This document shows, one piece after another, positions 29,001 to 38,610 of a DNA stretch of 64,000 nt. The position numbers were made by a program, and so were the translations under genes. The stretch comes from Bacteroidota bacterium. GTDB lineage: Bacteria; Bacteroidota; Bacteroidia; AKYH767-A; 2013-40CM-41-45. The notes beneath the pieces are model-generated. The model was not told where the DNA came from and ran no database searches. It saw only the letters and a program-made list of their open reading frames with translations. The stretch is from the NCBI GenBank assembly GCA_016720655.1, contig JADKKE010000032.1, forward strand, positions 186,001 through 250,000, written 5' to 3'. Position 1 is the stretch's first letter; every line of letters begins with the position of its first letter.

Positions 29001-30898
29001 ACAAAGTTTTGATTGGTATCCATGCGACATACAAAAAAGTCATTTGTTCCGGTATTGTAACCGTTGTCATATGTACCGGAAGCTGAAATATTCGATGCTG
29101 CCAGTCCGCCTGTGATTCCACCAAAATACAATTGAGTTTTTAGTGTATTGAATTCCATGCATAGAATAGAAGTTGACTTACCATTCGCTGATTGAAAGTA
29201 AGAAGACCACACAGTGGAACCTAAAGAATTCAATTTTTGAATAAAACCACTTTGCGTTCCGCCCAGTGTTGCTTGTCTTGGGGATGTGGTAGGGAAATTT
29301 GGTGAATCAGTGTAACCGGCCACGAAAATATCCTGGTTTGAAATATTTTGTAGCATGATTGTCGCCTGATCGGTACCGCTTCCGCCATAATTTTTCATCC
29401 ATGAAATAGCGCTGAGATCCTGATTGATTTTGAACACAATCACATCAATTCCTGAATGACCATTACTTGCACCGGTAGATGGATAGAGAGTAGAAAGATT
29501 TCCACTAGCAGTATTTCCACAAATTACTACATCTCCAGCTTCGTTGATACGTAAATCGAAGGAACCATCATCACCATCGCCACCAATAATCGAACTCTTG
29601 ATGGATTGACCATCCTGAGTGATTTTCATGATAAAAATGTTATCCGTGGCCTGATTGCTTTGATTAATGCTTGATCCGCTGAATGCTGATCCGCCGATCA
29701 ATGGAAAATTGGTGCTTGATGTGTATCCCGTGATGTAAAGATTTCCATCCGGTCCTTGTTCCATTGCATATGGGTTGTCATCCTGGTTTCCTCCAATATA
29801 AGTTTGCCATACGCGAACACCCGGATCACCAATAGTTCCCGGTTCTGTGTATTTCCCAACAATCATTTCAAGATTTCCGTTAGCGGATACATCAAATGCG
29901 CCTACGGTAATCTGATCTGTAGTACCTACAACACGAGCAACCATGTAGATTGCACCGTCATTTGGATCAACCCAGATACAGTGACCATGGTTGTCTCCAC
30001 TTGAATTTGTGTTCACCCAGGTAGCCCAACGCAAGGCAATCGGATCGATGATCAGAGGTTGATTTTCATCGTATTCACCCAATTGAAATTTTAGTGTATT
30101 GTGATTGGATACAACATATTTAGCTACAACTTCTTTTTGAGTTCCATTTATCTTTTGATAGACAACGGGTGAAGGGAAGTCCACATCACCAACACTGGTA
30201 TGCATAATCAAGTGTCCATTTTCCTGAACATCCATCTGTTCAATACCATCAAAACGAATTGCGATTTGTGAATTATCAAATCCTGGTTTACAAACAATGT
30301 CATACTCAAGAGTTCCTTCTGCAGAGGGATAATATCTGACATCTACATTCGGATAAACATTATTGTACCAGATTTCTCCGTAACTGTTCACATGTGTGAT
30401 CGACTGATTTCCTGAAAAGAAATTTGCAGGATCGGAGTGAACATCTTTACTGGTGATTGTCATTGATGTAGAATGATTCAAAAAATTCATCATCCAGCCA
30501 TGCCCCTTCAACCCGGTTGTAAGTCTGCGATGAATGCCTGTTTCCTGCATTATTTTTTCGATCTCTATACCTTCAGCTTCCCGTGCAGCGATCGAAGCAG
30601 GATCGTATGTTGCGATCATCATTCCATCCTTTGTTGCCACTGCTTTACCGAGAGGAAAGTCTGCCTTATACAAAGTTGGCTCAGAAAATTGTCCTTTGTT
30701 CTCTGTAAAATAGATTTGCTTTCCATAGTATTTAAGCATGTCCTCGATGGCTTCGCTATGGCCATTTTGTTCCTGACTTCCGCTTTGTGCAGAAAGCTGG
30801 AGGCACTGGAGGACAAGTAAAGTGAATGATGCAAAAAATAGTTTGCAATGCATCTTTACATTCACAACTTTTTGATGAAATGTAGTTTGTGTTTTCAT
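23010..30898 (-). CDS. Giant secreted repeat protein with T9SS sorting domain (reading frame broken in its repeat array)
   Basis: The N-terminal 1,157 codons (30898-27425) are intact. They hold a signal peptide (LFFASFTLLVLQCLQLSAQ), a DUF7948-type domain (QIYFTENKGQF onward), SBBP-like propeller repeats (about 290-780), one SprB repeat (VTCNGAHDGSITAHSDGVAP) and an Ig-like domain. A 52-residue array follows (HAICDGGSYPLPWGGTATSA ... GCDSLVTINI), with frame losses between 25548 and 27425. The C-terminal 845 codons (25547-23010) are again clean: more 52-residue units, about six 76-residue cysteine-rich units, and a type A sorting domain (VVTAYPNPLSSTTTIEF). It is likely exported by T9SS and surface-attached as an adhesin or gliding-type protein. 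The breaks may be assembly errors or decay. Confidence 0.8.
23500..24830 (-). repeat. 228-bp cysteine-rich Ig-like coding repeats
   Basis: Anchor strings of the NNTICQGQ type recur at about 24075, 24300, 24529 and 24757, a step of 225-229 bases. Each unit encodes about 76 residues with paired cysteines (TGCGSNNTICQG, LCxPxGxGYSYxWSNG, GCSSTCxKTI). Towards 23500 two more divergent copies lack part of the unit. They lie inside the giant gene, between the 156-bp array and the sorting domain. Confidence 0.8.
24960..27655 (-). repeat. 156-bp tandem coding array, about 17 copies
   Basis: The string CTATCACATCCTGCCTGCGA (coding for AGCDSL) or a near copy recurs at about 25007, 25161, 25317, 25472, 25665, 25816, 25976, 26132, 26288, 26443, 26597, 26753, 26910, 27061 (damaged), 27205, 27357 and 27517, mostly 154-160 bases apart. 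Units are 90-99% alike, with two variants (DGG or QGG; INITVN or INIDVN). One divergent unit caps each end (about 24846 and 27671). Damage is concentrated at 25569-25690, 26318, 26467, 27009-27110, 27315 and 27405-27425. Confidence 0.9.
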
Positions 30899-31693
30899 GT
30901 TAAATTGAATTTACAGATTTGGGGAGTTTACACTATATATTATTGCAAAGCTTGTTCAAGCCACGCATGGGTTTCAAACAGTTCAGAATTAGTACTTAAA
31001 AATGATTATCGTTTTTTCCGGAAAAGATATAAGTGTCAGGCGTCTTTCAAACATATAGTATATATGAATTCCGGCCATTATATCCATGTTAATCTTTCTG
31101 GAATTTTGACGAATGCATAGTTTTGCTTGGTGAATGAGGCTCTGAAGCCCTGAATTGGCGCGACTTTACAGAATTTCTACAGAATTATTGATATTTGACG
31201 AAGTGTGTAAAAATACCTTTTGGATAAAAAAAATTGCATAATAAAACGTGGTTCTCAAAACTGTAAAGCAGAAAAAACGTAGAGCTAATTATTTCTGAAA
31301 TAGGTTTTCGAATTCGGGATCTGAAAATAAAAACCCTGAATCGCTTGATTGGTCGGAGTTTGAGAGAAATAGTTCATTTCAACCTATTAATGTTGTGTTC
31401 ACATTTGAGAAAATGTAATAATGCATTTGTAATACAGGATTTGAGGTTTTTGTGATGTGTAATACTCTGTTTAAATTAATTTCCTCCAATTAAATCCTTT
31501 TGTTGAACTATTCTTGAGTGTCGGAATGGTTTGGTGTGCTTCTTATACGGGACCCTGATTTTTAGGATTTCAATCAAAGGATTTAAAGATTTTTGTCATG
31601 TCGCAAAGTCTGAAAGCTTACTAATTTGTGATCGTTCTAAAACCAGCATTGTTTCCCGCCACCAAAATTCTCTTTTTTACTAAATTATCGTCT
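30899..31693. other. 795-bp AT-rich intergenic region between divergent genes
   Basis: This separates the giant repeat-protein gene (minus) from the pyruvate-kinase-like gene (plus). A single -7-like TATGTTTG on the minus strand (31055-31048) lacks a matching upstream element. No hairpin, RNA gene or believable coding frame was found. It presumably holds both promoters. Confidence 0.5.
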
Positions 31694-33178
31694 ATGCATA
31701 CGAATGATTTATTACGTTCAAATCTTGACAAACTGAATAACAGAATGCAGGATGTAAGCAACAGCCTTAGTAATGTTTTTGCTTCAGTTCATCCAGACCA
31801 AAGCCTAAGTTGTGAAAACCTGTTGCATTATCTCACGCTCAGAAGTGAAGACATTCGATCCATGCAGGATGAATTACATATTTTAGGATTATCTTCTCTG
31901 ACCAGTAGTGAAAGTCATATCAAAAGCCAGGTACAAGCTATTCTGAGACTCCTCGGGAAGGAAATTGATCCTGAACAAATTTCGAAGTGTGATTATGGTA
32001 CAGGAAGAAATCTGATTGCCAGCAAATCTGCAAGATTATTTGGTGTAAAGAATGATGCATCAATTCCATTCATTATGGTAACGTTCGATACAGATTTTGC
32101 AGATAACCATCATCTCATTCGGAAATTACTAAAAAGCGGAATGAATATCGCACGTATCAATTGTGCGCATGATGATCTTGAAACGTGGGAGAAAATGATT
32201 GGCTTACTAAAAGCATCATCTGATGAGCTTGGCATTCCGTGCAGGATATATATGGATCTGGCCGGGCCAAAACTTCGAACCATTATTCGAGGTCGTGGAA
32301 AAAAAGAGAATAAGATTATGATTCATGAAGGTGAAATTATCTCCTTTGCTGAAAAGGATGCTGATTTTGACCCGCTTACAAGTGTGATTGGTTGTTCTGA
32401 AATTGGAATACTCCCCCAATTGAAATCAGGCCAAAGAGTGATGTTTGATGATGGATTGATAGCAACGGAAGTATTGTCAGTTGAAGATGGTATCGCAAGT
32501 TTATTGGTTCAGCGCGTTTCAACAAAAAAGTCCACACTGAAGGCAGAAAAGGGAATTAACTTTCCGGATTCTCATCTTCTGCTTCCTTCTCTAACAAAAA
32601 AAGATATTGAAATATTACCTTTTGTTTGTGAACATGCCGACTTGATTGGCTATTCATTCGTCCGGCGAGCTGCTGATATCAAGCAACTTCAGGATGAAAT
32701 TGATTTTAATAATGGAAAAGGATCAATTATATTGAAAATCGAAACTCCGGAAGCAGTGGAGAATCTTCCTTCATTATTATTGCAGGGAATGCAGCGTCCG
32801 GCATTTGGTGTAATGATTGCCCGAGGTGATCTTGCTGTTGAAATAGGATTCGAACGCATGAGTGAAATTCAGGAAGAGATTCTTTGGATCTGTGAATCTG
32901 CCCATGTTCCGGTGATATGGGCAACTCAGGTTTTGGATACACTGAATAAATCAGGAATAGCAACCCGTTCAGAAGTAACTGATGCTGCTCATGCTGCAAT
33001 GGCAGAATGTGTAATGGTGAACAAGGGGGAGCATATTATTCAGGTGATAGAAACCTTACGTGATATTTTGCACCGGAGTGGAGGCCATCATGTAAAAAAG
33101 AGATATACTTTTCGTCCCATGCGAATTGCTACACGATTTTTTGACGCAATTCAATTGCCAGAACAATCGGAGGTGTAA
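31694..33178 (+). CDS. Pyruvate-kinase-like protein with N-terminal extension, no C-terminal domain
   Basis: From ATG 31694 it has 494 residues. The first 130 or so are a helical extension unlike classic pyruvate kinase. Barrel motifs then follow: NIARINCAHDD (for RLNFSHG), MDLAGPKLRT, ILKIETPEAVENL with the catalytic lysine, GVMIARGDLAVEI, WATQVLDTL, TRSEVTDAAHAAMAECVM and NKGE. The catalytic lysine and metal-binding acids are kept. The usual C-terminal allosteric domain is absent, as the protein ends soon after the barrel. The DLAGPKLRT form (Leu, Ala, Lys) is the pattern described for potassium-independent pyruvate kinases. The frame extends back to GTG 31628, but MHTNDLLRSN looks like the natural start. 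Confidence 0.8.
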   Translation: MHTNDLLRSNLDKLNNRMQDVSNSLSNVFASVHPDQSLSCENLLHYLTLRSEDIRSMQDELHILGLSSLTSSESHIKSQVQAILRLLGKEIDPEQISKCDYGTGRNLIASKSARLFGVKNDASIPFIMVTFDTDFADNHHLIRKLLKSGMNIARINCAHDDLETWEKMIGLLKASSDELGIPCRIYMDLAGPKLRTIIRGRGKKENKIMIHEGEIISFAEKDADFDPLTSVIGCSEIGILPQLKSGQRVMFDDGLIATEVLSVEDGIASLLVQRVSTKKSTLKAEKGINFPDSHLLLPSLTKKDIEILPFVCEHADLIGYSFVRRAADIKQLQDEIDFNNGKGSIILKIETPEAVENLPSLLLQGMQRPAFGVMIARGDLAVEIGFERMSEIQEEILWICESAHVPVIWATQVLDTLNKSGIATRSEVTDAAHAAMAECVMVNKGEHIIQVIETLRDILHRSGGHHVKKRYTFRPMRIATRFFDAIQLPEQSEV

Positions 33179-33191
33179 TTTCTTGCCTTCC

Positions 33192-34283
33192 TTAATTCCT
33201 GCTTAATTTCTTAAATGGATTACTAAAGTTTTTGTCAGAAATAAAAACCGAATCACTAAGTGTTTTCAAAAAAGCTATAATACTTTGCTGTTCTTCTTTG
33301 GAAAGATTTGCTCCATGTTTATTTGCAAATTGCATCTTTGAATCCAAATTCACACAGTTCTTTACACCGGAACTATAGAACTCAAGAACTTCTTCGAGGG
33401 TCTTGAATCGACCATCATGCATGTAGGGTGCTGTGAACAATAGATTGCGTAGAGATGGAATTTTGAATTTTCCGATGTCTTCTTTTTTTTCTGAAATTCC
33501 TCCTCTTCCTTTGTCAGGATAAAACTGAACATCGACAACTGAGTCAAGTCCATTGTTGCTAAAAGTTAATGTTGTTCCTAAAGCATCTCCGTCAGTGGGA
33601 TGACAATGCAGACAATCGCCTTTTGTTTGATCGTTCACCAAAACAAAACCTTTGATCTCATTTTCAGTAAAATGATCTTTCCCTGCAATGACCCTGTCAT
33701 ATTTAGATTGATTGGATAAAAGACTTCGTAGAAATTGTGAAAGAACATTTGAAACTTTTTCGCTGTCAATTTCTCCGGCACCAAAAATTTCCTGGAACAA
33801 AGATTTGTAATAGTTGTTTTCATTAAGTCGATTGCAAAGATCTTCGGGGTGCATATTCATCTCATCCGATGCTGTGATAGGGTGAAAGACCTGATTTTCG
33901 ATTCCTGTAGCTTTTCCATCCCAGAAGAATGAAGGATACCAGGCAAGATTGAACAAGGGCAATGTATTTCGCGTCATGAATACACTGTTTTTTCCTTTAC
34001 TGAATTTATTCGGTGCATCACTGAAAGCATACTTCTGCTGATGACAAGATGAACAGGATAGGGTGCTGTCTGAGCTCAGGATGGGATCATAAAAAAGTTG
34101 TCTGCCCAAATTAATTCCCTCATCCGTGATTGTGTAATGAATTGGCAAAGGCATTTCCGGAAAGAATTTCATTTCCGGAAATGCATGCGGACTGAGACCG
34201 GATTTAGCTCCAAGGAAAAGGAGTGAAAGTACGATCAATTTCAACCCTGGTTTCGAGAGTTGTTTGATCCTTGTAGAATTCAT
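33192..34283 (-). CDS. Di-heme cytochrome c peroxidase (MauG/CcpA-like)
   Basis: Taken from ATG 34283 it is 363 residues. It has its own signal peptide (LKLIVLSLLFLGAKSG) and two c-type heme sites: CSSCH (residues 77-81) and CLHCH near 235. It also has the family blocks LGRQLFYDPILSSD, PLFNLAWYPSFFWDG, FKIPSLRNLLFTAPYMHDGR and LEEVLEFY. The family reduces hydrogen peroxide with electrons from small cytochromes, or modifies protein or amine substrates (MauG). In the given sequence it is fused in frame to the T9SS protein upstream, but one extra G in the GGG at 34299-34301 explains this. Without it the upstream stop and this ATG overlap as ATGA. Confidence 0.85.
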   Translation of the reverse strand: MNSTRIKQLSKPGLKLIVLSLLFLGAKSGLSPHAFPEMKFFPEMPLPIHYTITDEGINLGRQLFYDPILSSDSTLSCSSCHQQKYAFSDAPNKFSKGKNSVFMTRNTLPLFNLAWYPSFFWDGKATGIENQVFHPITASDEMNMHPEDLCNRLNENNYYKSLFQEIFGAGEIDSEKVSNVLSQFLRSLLSNQSKYDRVIAGKDHFTENEIKGFVLVNDQTKGDCLHCHPTDGDALGTTLTFSNNGLDSVVDVQFYPDKGRGGISEKKEDIGKFKIPSLRNLLFTAPYMHDGRFKTLEEVLEFYSSGVKNCVNLDSKMQFANKHGANLSKEEQQSIIAFLKTLSDSVFISDKNFSNPFKKLSRN

Positions 34284-35195
34284 CGTTGAATCAGCAAAGG
34301 GAATAGTTTCAGACTGAATATTGGTCTTGACTTTCAGGTAGTACATTCCGTTGGCGAATTTGCCGGTGTCGAACCAGAATTTAGTAGGAACATTCGTCCA
34401 TTTTTTTACCAACTCTCCGGTTGAATTGATAAGTTCCATGTCTTCAATGATGTGATAGGCAAGTACTTTTCTTGCTTCAACGTGCACAATCTCTCTTGCC
34501 GGATTCGGATATACGTTTAGATAATTTGCCTGGTCCTTTTCCTTGATCGTGTGAATTAAAGTAATACTCGACCACATGTTGTCAATGAGCCATCCTTCCT
34601 TTTCACTATTGACAGAATCGCTTAATAAACTGAACCGTGCCAGGACGGTGTCAGGAAAAGTACTCATCCACGACAAATCAAAACACAGCCAGATGTTTTT
34701 CCAACTTGAATCCGTACCACTGAATCCGATTTCTCCGGAAGGAAGTGTGTCAACATTTGCGGTATCAAAACCATAGAAATTGTAAACGTAAGCATTGTTG
34801 AATGCATTCTGCCAACTTAGGCCGTGGTCAATAGAAAATTCAATTGTTCCAAGATCACCACTAGAATCAATATCCAGTTTTTGTAACCATTGAATCGCCA
34901 ATATTCCCCACCAGAACTGATTTAAAACATTGAAAGTAAACCTGCTCGTATCATTCACAGGATAATAATTCAAAGTATCTGTTACAATAGCATTTGGTGC
35001 AGTCGCTGCACTGTCAAAGATTATTTTCTGTGGATGTCCGATTTGCCAAACATTTGATACGCTTGTATCGGTTTCGATGAGTATTGAGTTCTGTATAGAA
35101 GTATCAGCTCCATCAAAATATTGTGTAAAAAATTGAGCAGTTGAAATTTGACACGAGAAAATAAACAAGATGATAAATGTGTATAATTTAGCCAT
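34280..35195 (-). CDS. Secreted protein with T9SS type A sorting domain (falsely fused to the peroxidase)
   Basis: A signal peptide (LYTFIILFIFSCQISTAQF) is followed by a beta-rich, jelly-roll-like region (IEFSIDHGLSWQNAF, GWLIDNMWSSI, about residues 30-215) and a sorting domain (YLNVYPNPAREIVHVEARK, about 225-303). Sorting domains are C-terminal, so the continuous 667-codon frame, with a second signal peptide after it, is implausible. Dropping one G from 34299-34301 gives the ending TIPLLIQR and a TGA at 34280-34282. That makes 304 residues overlapping the peroxidase start by four bases, a normal operon junction. It is probably exported across the outer membrane; the ligand or activity is unknown. 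Confidence 0.78.
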
Positions 35196-35424
35196 AAGCG
35201 TTAGTTTGATTATAAAATTATAATAAATATTAAGGCAAGAGCATTTTCCATGATATAAATTGTGAAGTATCGCTTTTTGTTGGCGAATTATACATTCATG
35301 CCATGGTTTGATTTTGTGCCTTAAACCAGGAATTCATCTTTGGCAGAATGAATAAAAATCTATTATCTTACGCTACCGGATGGATGATTTATTGTAAACT
35401 ATTGTCCAATCAATAGATATTTTT

Positions 35425-36615
35425 ATGCGCAAAGTGAACCTTTTTATTTTCATTGCATTTTGCCTGACTTCTTGTCTTCAGAACACATCGGAAAAAGTAA
35501 ATACCAAAGCAAGCGCAGTAGAATCAGATGAAATGGTTCTAGCGCCGGGCAAATCCGCTATGCGTTTGCTGACAGATCGTCCTCCAAATCTGGAAACTCC
35601 TTTGCATTACTTTTTAATGGACTATACTCCCAATGATGTTTTCTTCGTGCGCTGGCACATGTCAAATCTTCCTCCTGAAATTGGAACAGATACATTTCGA
35701 TTACGGGTCGGAGGACATGTAAAAAATAATGTGGAACTATCGTTAAATGATTTGAAAACGAAATTTACGCCGATCTCAATAACTGCTCTTGCGCAATGTG
35801 CCGGCAATTCAAGGAGTTTTAATGACCCCCATGTACCGGGTGGACAATGGAAAAACGGTGCGATGGGGAATGCGAAGTGGACAGGAGTAAGATTGTCGGA
35901 CGTACTGAAAATGGCCGGAATTAAAAATGGTGCTGTTGACGTTTCGTTCAATGGCATTGATGATCCGCCATTACCCGGAACTCCTGATTTTGTAAAATCA
36001 CTTCGTCTCGAAAAAGCAATGGACGGAGAAACCATGATTGCATATGAAATGAATGGCGAGCCATTGCCATTGCTCAATGGTTTTCCGTTGAAACTTGTAG
36101 TACCGGGTTGGTATGCGACTTACTGGATTGGAATGTTAAATGATATTACTGTCCATGCGGATACATTTGCCGGCTTTTGGATGAAAAAGGCATACCTCGT
36201 TCCCCAAAATAACCGTGACGGAAATGAAAATCCGGATAGCCTTTCACAGAGCATGGAGCCGATAAACAAAATGAACGTTCGGAGTATTTTCGTCACTCCT
36301 GAGCCGGATAGTTTGATTCAGACCGGAAGTATTTGTGAAATACAAGGACTTGCTTTTGATGGTGGTGATGGGATTCAAAAAGTTGAATTGTCTGAAGATA
36401 ATGGGAAGACATGGAAAGAAGTTAATCTTGATGCTGTGCTTGGAAAATATTCCTGGAGAAGATGGCGCTATTCCTGGAAAGCCAATACGGCAGGAACATA
36501 TATTTTCAAAATAAAAGCAACAAACACTCTTGGAGAAACACAACCCGAGCATCATTGGAACAGAAGTGGATACATGCGAAATGAGATTGAAGTATTAAAG
36601 CTGGAGGTAAAGTAA
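35425..36615 (+). CDS. Sulfite-oxidase-family molybdopterin oxidoreductase (SorA-like), lipoprotein
   Basis: A 396-residue protein. The signal FIFIAFCLTSCLQN suggests a lipid-anchored periplasmic protein (cysteine 17). The molybdopterin domain (about 50-250) has RVGGHVKN, the ALAQCAGNSR block with the molybdenum-binding cysteine (C125), and VPGWYATYWIGML. A dimerisation domain follows (about 280-395), with VELSEDNGKTWKEV and YSWRRWRYSWKA. The family oxidises sulfite to sulfate. The cytochrome gene downstream starts right after the stop, matching the SorAB sulfite:cytochrome c oxidoreductase layout. The substrate is inferred; some family members act on other sulfur compounds. Confidence 0.85.
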   Translation: MRKVNLFIFIAFCLTSCLQNTSEKVNTKASAVESDEMVLAPGKSAMRLLTDRPPNLETPLHYFLMDYTPNDVFFVRWHMSNLPPEIGTDTFRLRVGGHVKNNVELSLNDLKTKFTPISITALAQCAGNSRSFNDPHVPGGQWKNGAMGNAKWTGVRLSDVLKMAGIKNGAVDVSFNGIDDPPLPGTPDFVKSLRLEKAMDGETMIAYEMNGEPLPLLNGFPLKLVVPGWYATYWIGMLNDITVHADTFAGFWMKKAYLVPQNNRDGNENPDSLSQSMEPINKMNVRSIFVTPEPDSLIQTGSICEIQGLAFDGGDGIQKVELSEDNGKTWKEVNLDAVLGKYSWRRWRYSWKANTAGTYIFKIKATNTLGETQPEHHWNRSGYMRNEIEVLKLEVK

Positions 36616-36963
36616 ATGAGTATGAAATATGTCTTATTTATTTTTATTTTCTGGATGATGCAATCGATCTTTTGTTCTTGTTCAGAACCAACAACAAAAG
36701 TTGAGACTACTGACGGACATGATGCTGTGCTTTCTTTGAGTGATGCCGGTTATCATTTGCCCGATCGTCCGGGTTATGATTTGTTTTTATCCAATTGCGG
36801 TGTTTGTCATTCCTACAGATATATCCAGATGCAACCCAATTTCTCACGTAAGACATGGGAGAAAACCGTGGATAAGATGATTCATACTTTCGCTGCCCCA
36901 ATACCGGATTCTTCCGTAATTCCTATTGTAGATTACCTCATGGCAGTTCGCGGAAAGAAATAA
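36616..36963 (+). CDS. Single-heme cytochrome c subunit (SorB-like), lipoprotein
   Basis: This 115-residue protein begins with a lipoprotein-like signal (LFIFIFWMMQSIFCSCSE). One heme site, CGVCH (residues 61-65), and methionines in MIHTFAAPIPD can supply the second iron ligand. It starts on the base after the upstream sulfite-oxidase-like stop. This indicates translational coupling and a dedicated electron acceptor role, passing electrons from the molybdenum centre to a terminal oxidase. ATG at 36622 is an alternative start. Confidence 0.83.
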   Translation: MSMKYVLFIFIFWMMQSIFCSCSEPTTKVETTDGHDAVLSLSDAGYHLPDRPGYDLFLSNCGVCHSYRYIQMQPNFSRKTWEKTVDKMIHTFAAPIPDSSVIPIVDYLMAVRGKK

Positions 36964-37110
36964 ACCAAAGAAAATCATTTCACAACACAACCACTGCGAT
37001 TCCGTTTTATTGAATAAAATGAGTAAAAGTTGTTTTGAAGAGAATACAAAGCATTAAAACTCTCCTATCTACACTCAGCAAATATTAAATTCGGATCCAT
37101 TTGTCTACCC

Positions 37111-37187
37111 CAACTCATAATTCTTAACTCATAATTCTCAACTCATAACTCATAACTCTCAACTCATAATTCTAAATTCATAATTTA
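37111..37187. repeat. AACTCATAA low-complexity tract
   Basis: About eight degenerate copies of AACTCATAATTCT or AACTCATAACTC lie end to end in the 246-bp gap before the permease gene. The same unit occurs at 3841-3876. I see no hairpin or coding sense. Confidence 0.8.
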
Positions 37188-37209
37188 TTTCTGCCAAGCA
37201 GAACATTGA

Positions 37210-38564
37210 ATGTCTAAAAATACCACTCCTTCCGGACTGAAACGTGAACTATCCCTTGTCCAGGCAACGGCGATTAACATGATTGATATGGTTGGAATTG
37301 GTCCCTTCATCGTATTGCCCTTGGTGATAAAAATGATAGGAGGGCCTCATTTTATTTTTGCCTGGATTGTTGGTGCAGTGATTTCCCTGGTGGATGGAAT
37401 GGTTTGGGCAGAACTTGGGAGCAGCTTATCCGAAAGCCGGAGGGAGTTATAATTTTTTGAAGGAAGCGTATGGGAGAAAAGGAGGGAAGGTGCTTTCGTT
37501 TTTTATACGTGTGGCAGACACTAATCCAGGCTCCATTAGTTGCAGCAAGCGGAGCGATTGGTTTCGCACAGTACTGCACCTATTTGTACCCCTTCACACC
37601 TGTTCAGCAAAAAATGGTTTCAGGGAGTATCATCATTTTATTGGTGTTCTTTCTTTACAGGAAAATTGAAACCATTGGAAAAATCAGTGTAATGTTATGG
37701 GTTGCAGTTCTTGTGACCATTAGTTGGATGATCTTCGGAGGAATCACCTCTCATACGATTTCGAACAATTGGATTCCGGATAATCATTCTGATTTGTTCG
37801 GCAGTTTGTTTTTCTTTGCGCTCGGACAAGCATCTGTAAAAACTATTTACAGTTATCTTGGGTATTATAATGTTTGCCATCTTGGCGGAGAGATCCGCAA
37901 TCCAGGAAAAAATATTCCACGAAGTATTTTCATTTCTGTTTTCGGTATCGCTTTCCTTTATCTCGCCATGAATATCAGTGTTGTGAGCGTGATTCCATGG
38001 CAGGAAGCACAGAATTCTACTTTTATCGTGAGCACCTTCATTGAACGAATTTATGGCCATCAAGCTGCAGTAATAGCTACCGGTTTGGTACTTATTGTTG
38101 CGTTTTCCTCCTTGTTTGCTGTGTTGCTCGGTTATTCCCGCATTCCGTATGCAGCAGCAGTGGATGGACAATTTTTTCCTGCATTTGCGAAACTTCACCC
38201 AACAAAGAATTTCCCTCATATTTCATTGCTCTTCCTCGGAGGTGCCGCATTTATCTTCAGTCTGCTTTTTAAGTTAAGCGATGTAATTAGTGCGATATTG
38301 GCCATGAGAATTCTTGTTCAATTTATCGGACAAGCAATTGGTGTTATATTACTGCGAAAGAGAAACGGAACGGCACATCTTCCGTATAAGATGTTCTTAT
38401 ATCCACTCCCTGTTATCCTTGCGATTTTAATCTGGATTTTTATTTTCGTCTCAACTGGGTGGAAATTCGTACTTTCAGGGCTTACTGTGATGTCAATAGG
38501 GGTAATCGTTTACTTGCTAATGCCTCCTTTTAAGCCGGAAAGCCGGGCTGGTGAGGTAAGATAG
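37210..38564 (+). CDS. APC-family amino acid permease (two frameshifts)
   Basis: The start MSKNTTPSGLKRELSLVQAT leads into the first helix NMIDMVGIGPFIVLPLV, typical of LAT/YfnA-type amino acid/polyamine antiporters. About twelve membrane segments follow. The frame slips at the GGG of 37417-37419 and again in the T6 of 37499-37504. Using GG and T5 restores ELGAAYPKAGGSYNFLKEAY and LSFLYVWQTLIQAPLVAASG, giving 450 codons, the usual size. Both are single extra bases in homopolymers and are probably sequencing errors. Substrate unknown. Confidence 0.85.
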
Positions 38565-38610
38565 ATGTATTTGAACGAAGTATTATTAGTGATTAAATTA
38601 ATTTGAAACG

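Noticed and set aside
31048..31055. TATGTTTG -7-like box on the minus strand upstream of the giant gene
   Set aside because: No upstream TTTG at the usual spacing, and it lies 150 bases from the start codon; not strong enough to annotate.
30848..31120. 90-codon plus-strand ORF overlapping the giant gene's start
   Set aside because: It is antisense to the signal peptide of a clear gene, with no family-like sequence or start signal.
33192..35195. A genuine T9SS-peroxidase fusion enzyme
   Set aside because: A sorting domain in mid-protein followed by a second signal peptide is implausible, and one base change gives a textbook ATGA gene overlap.
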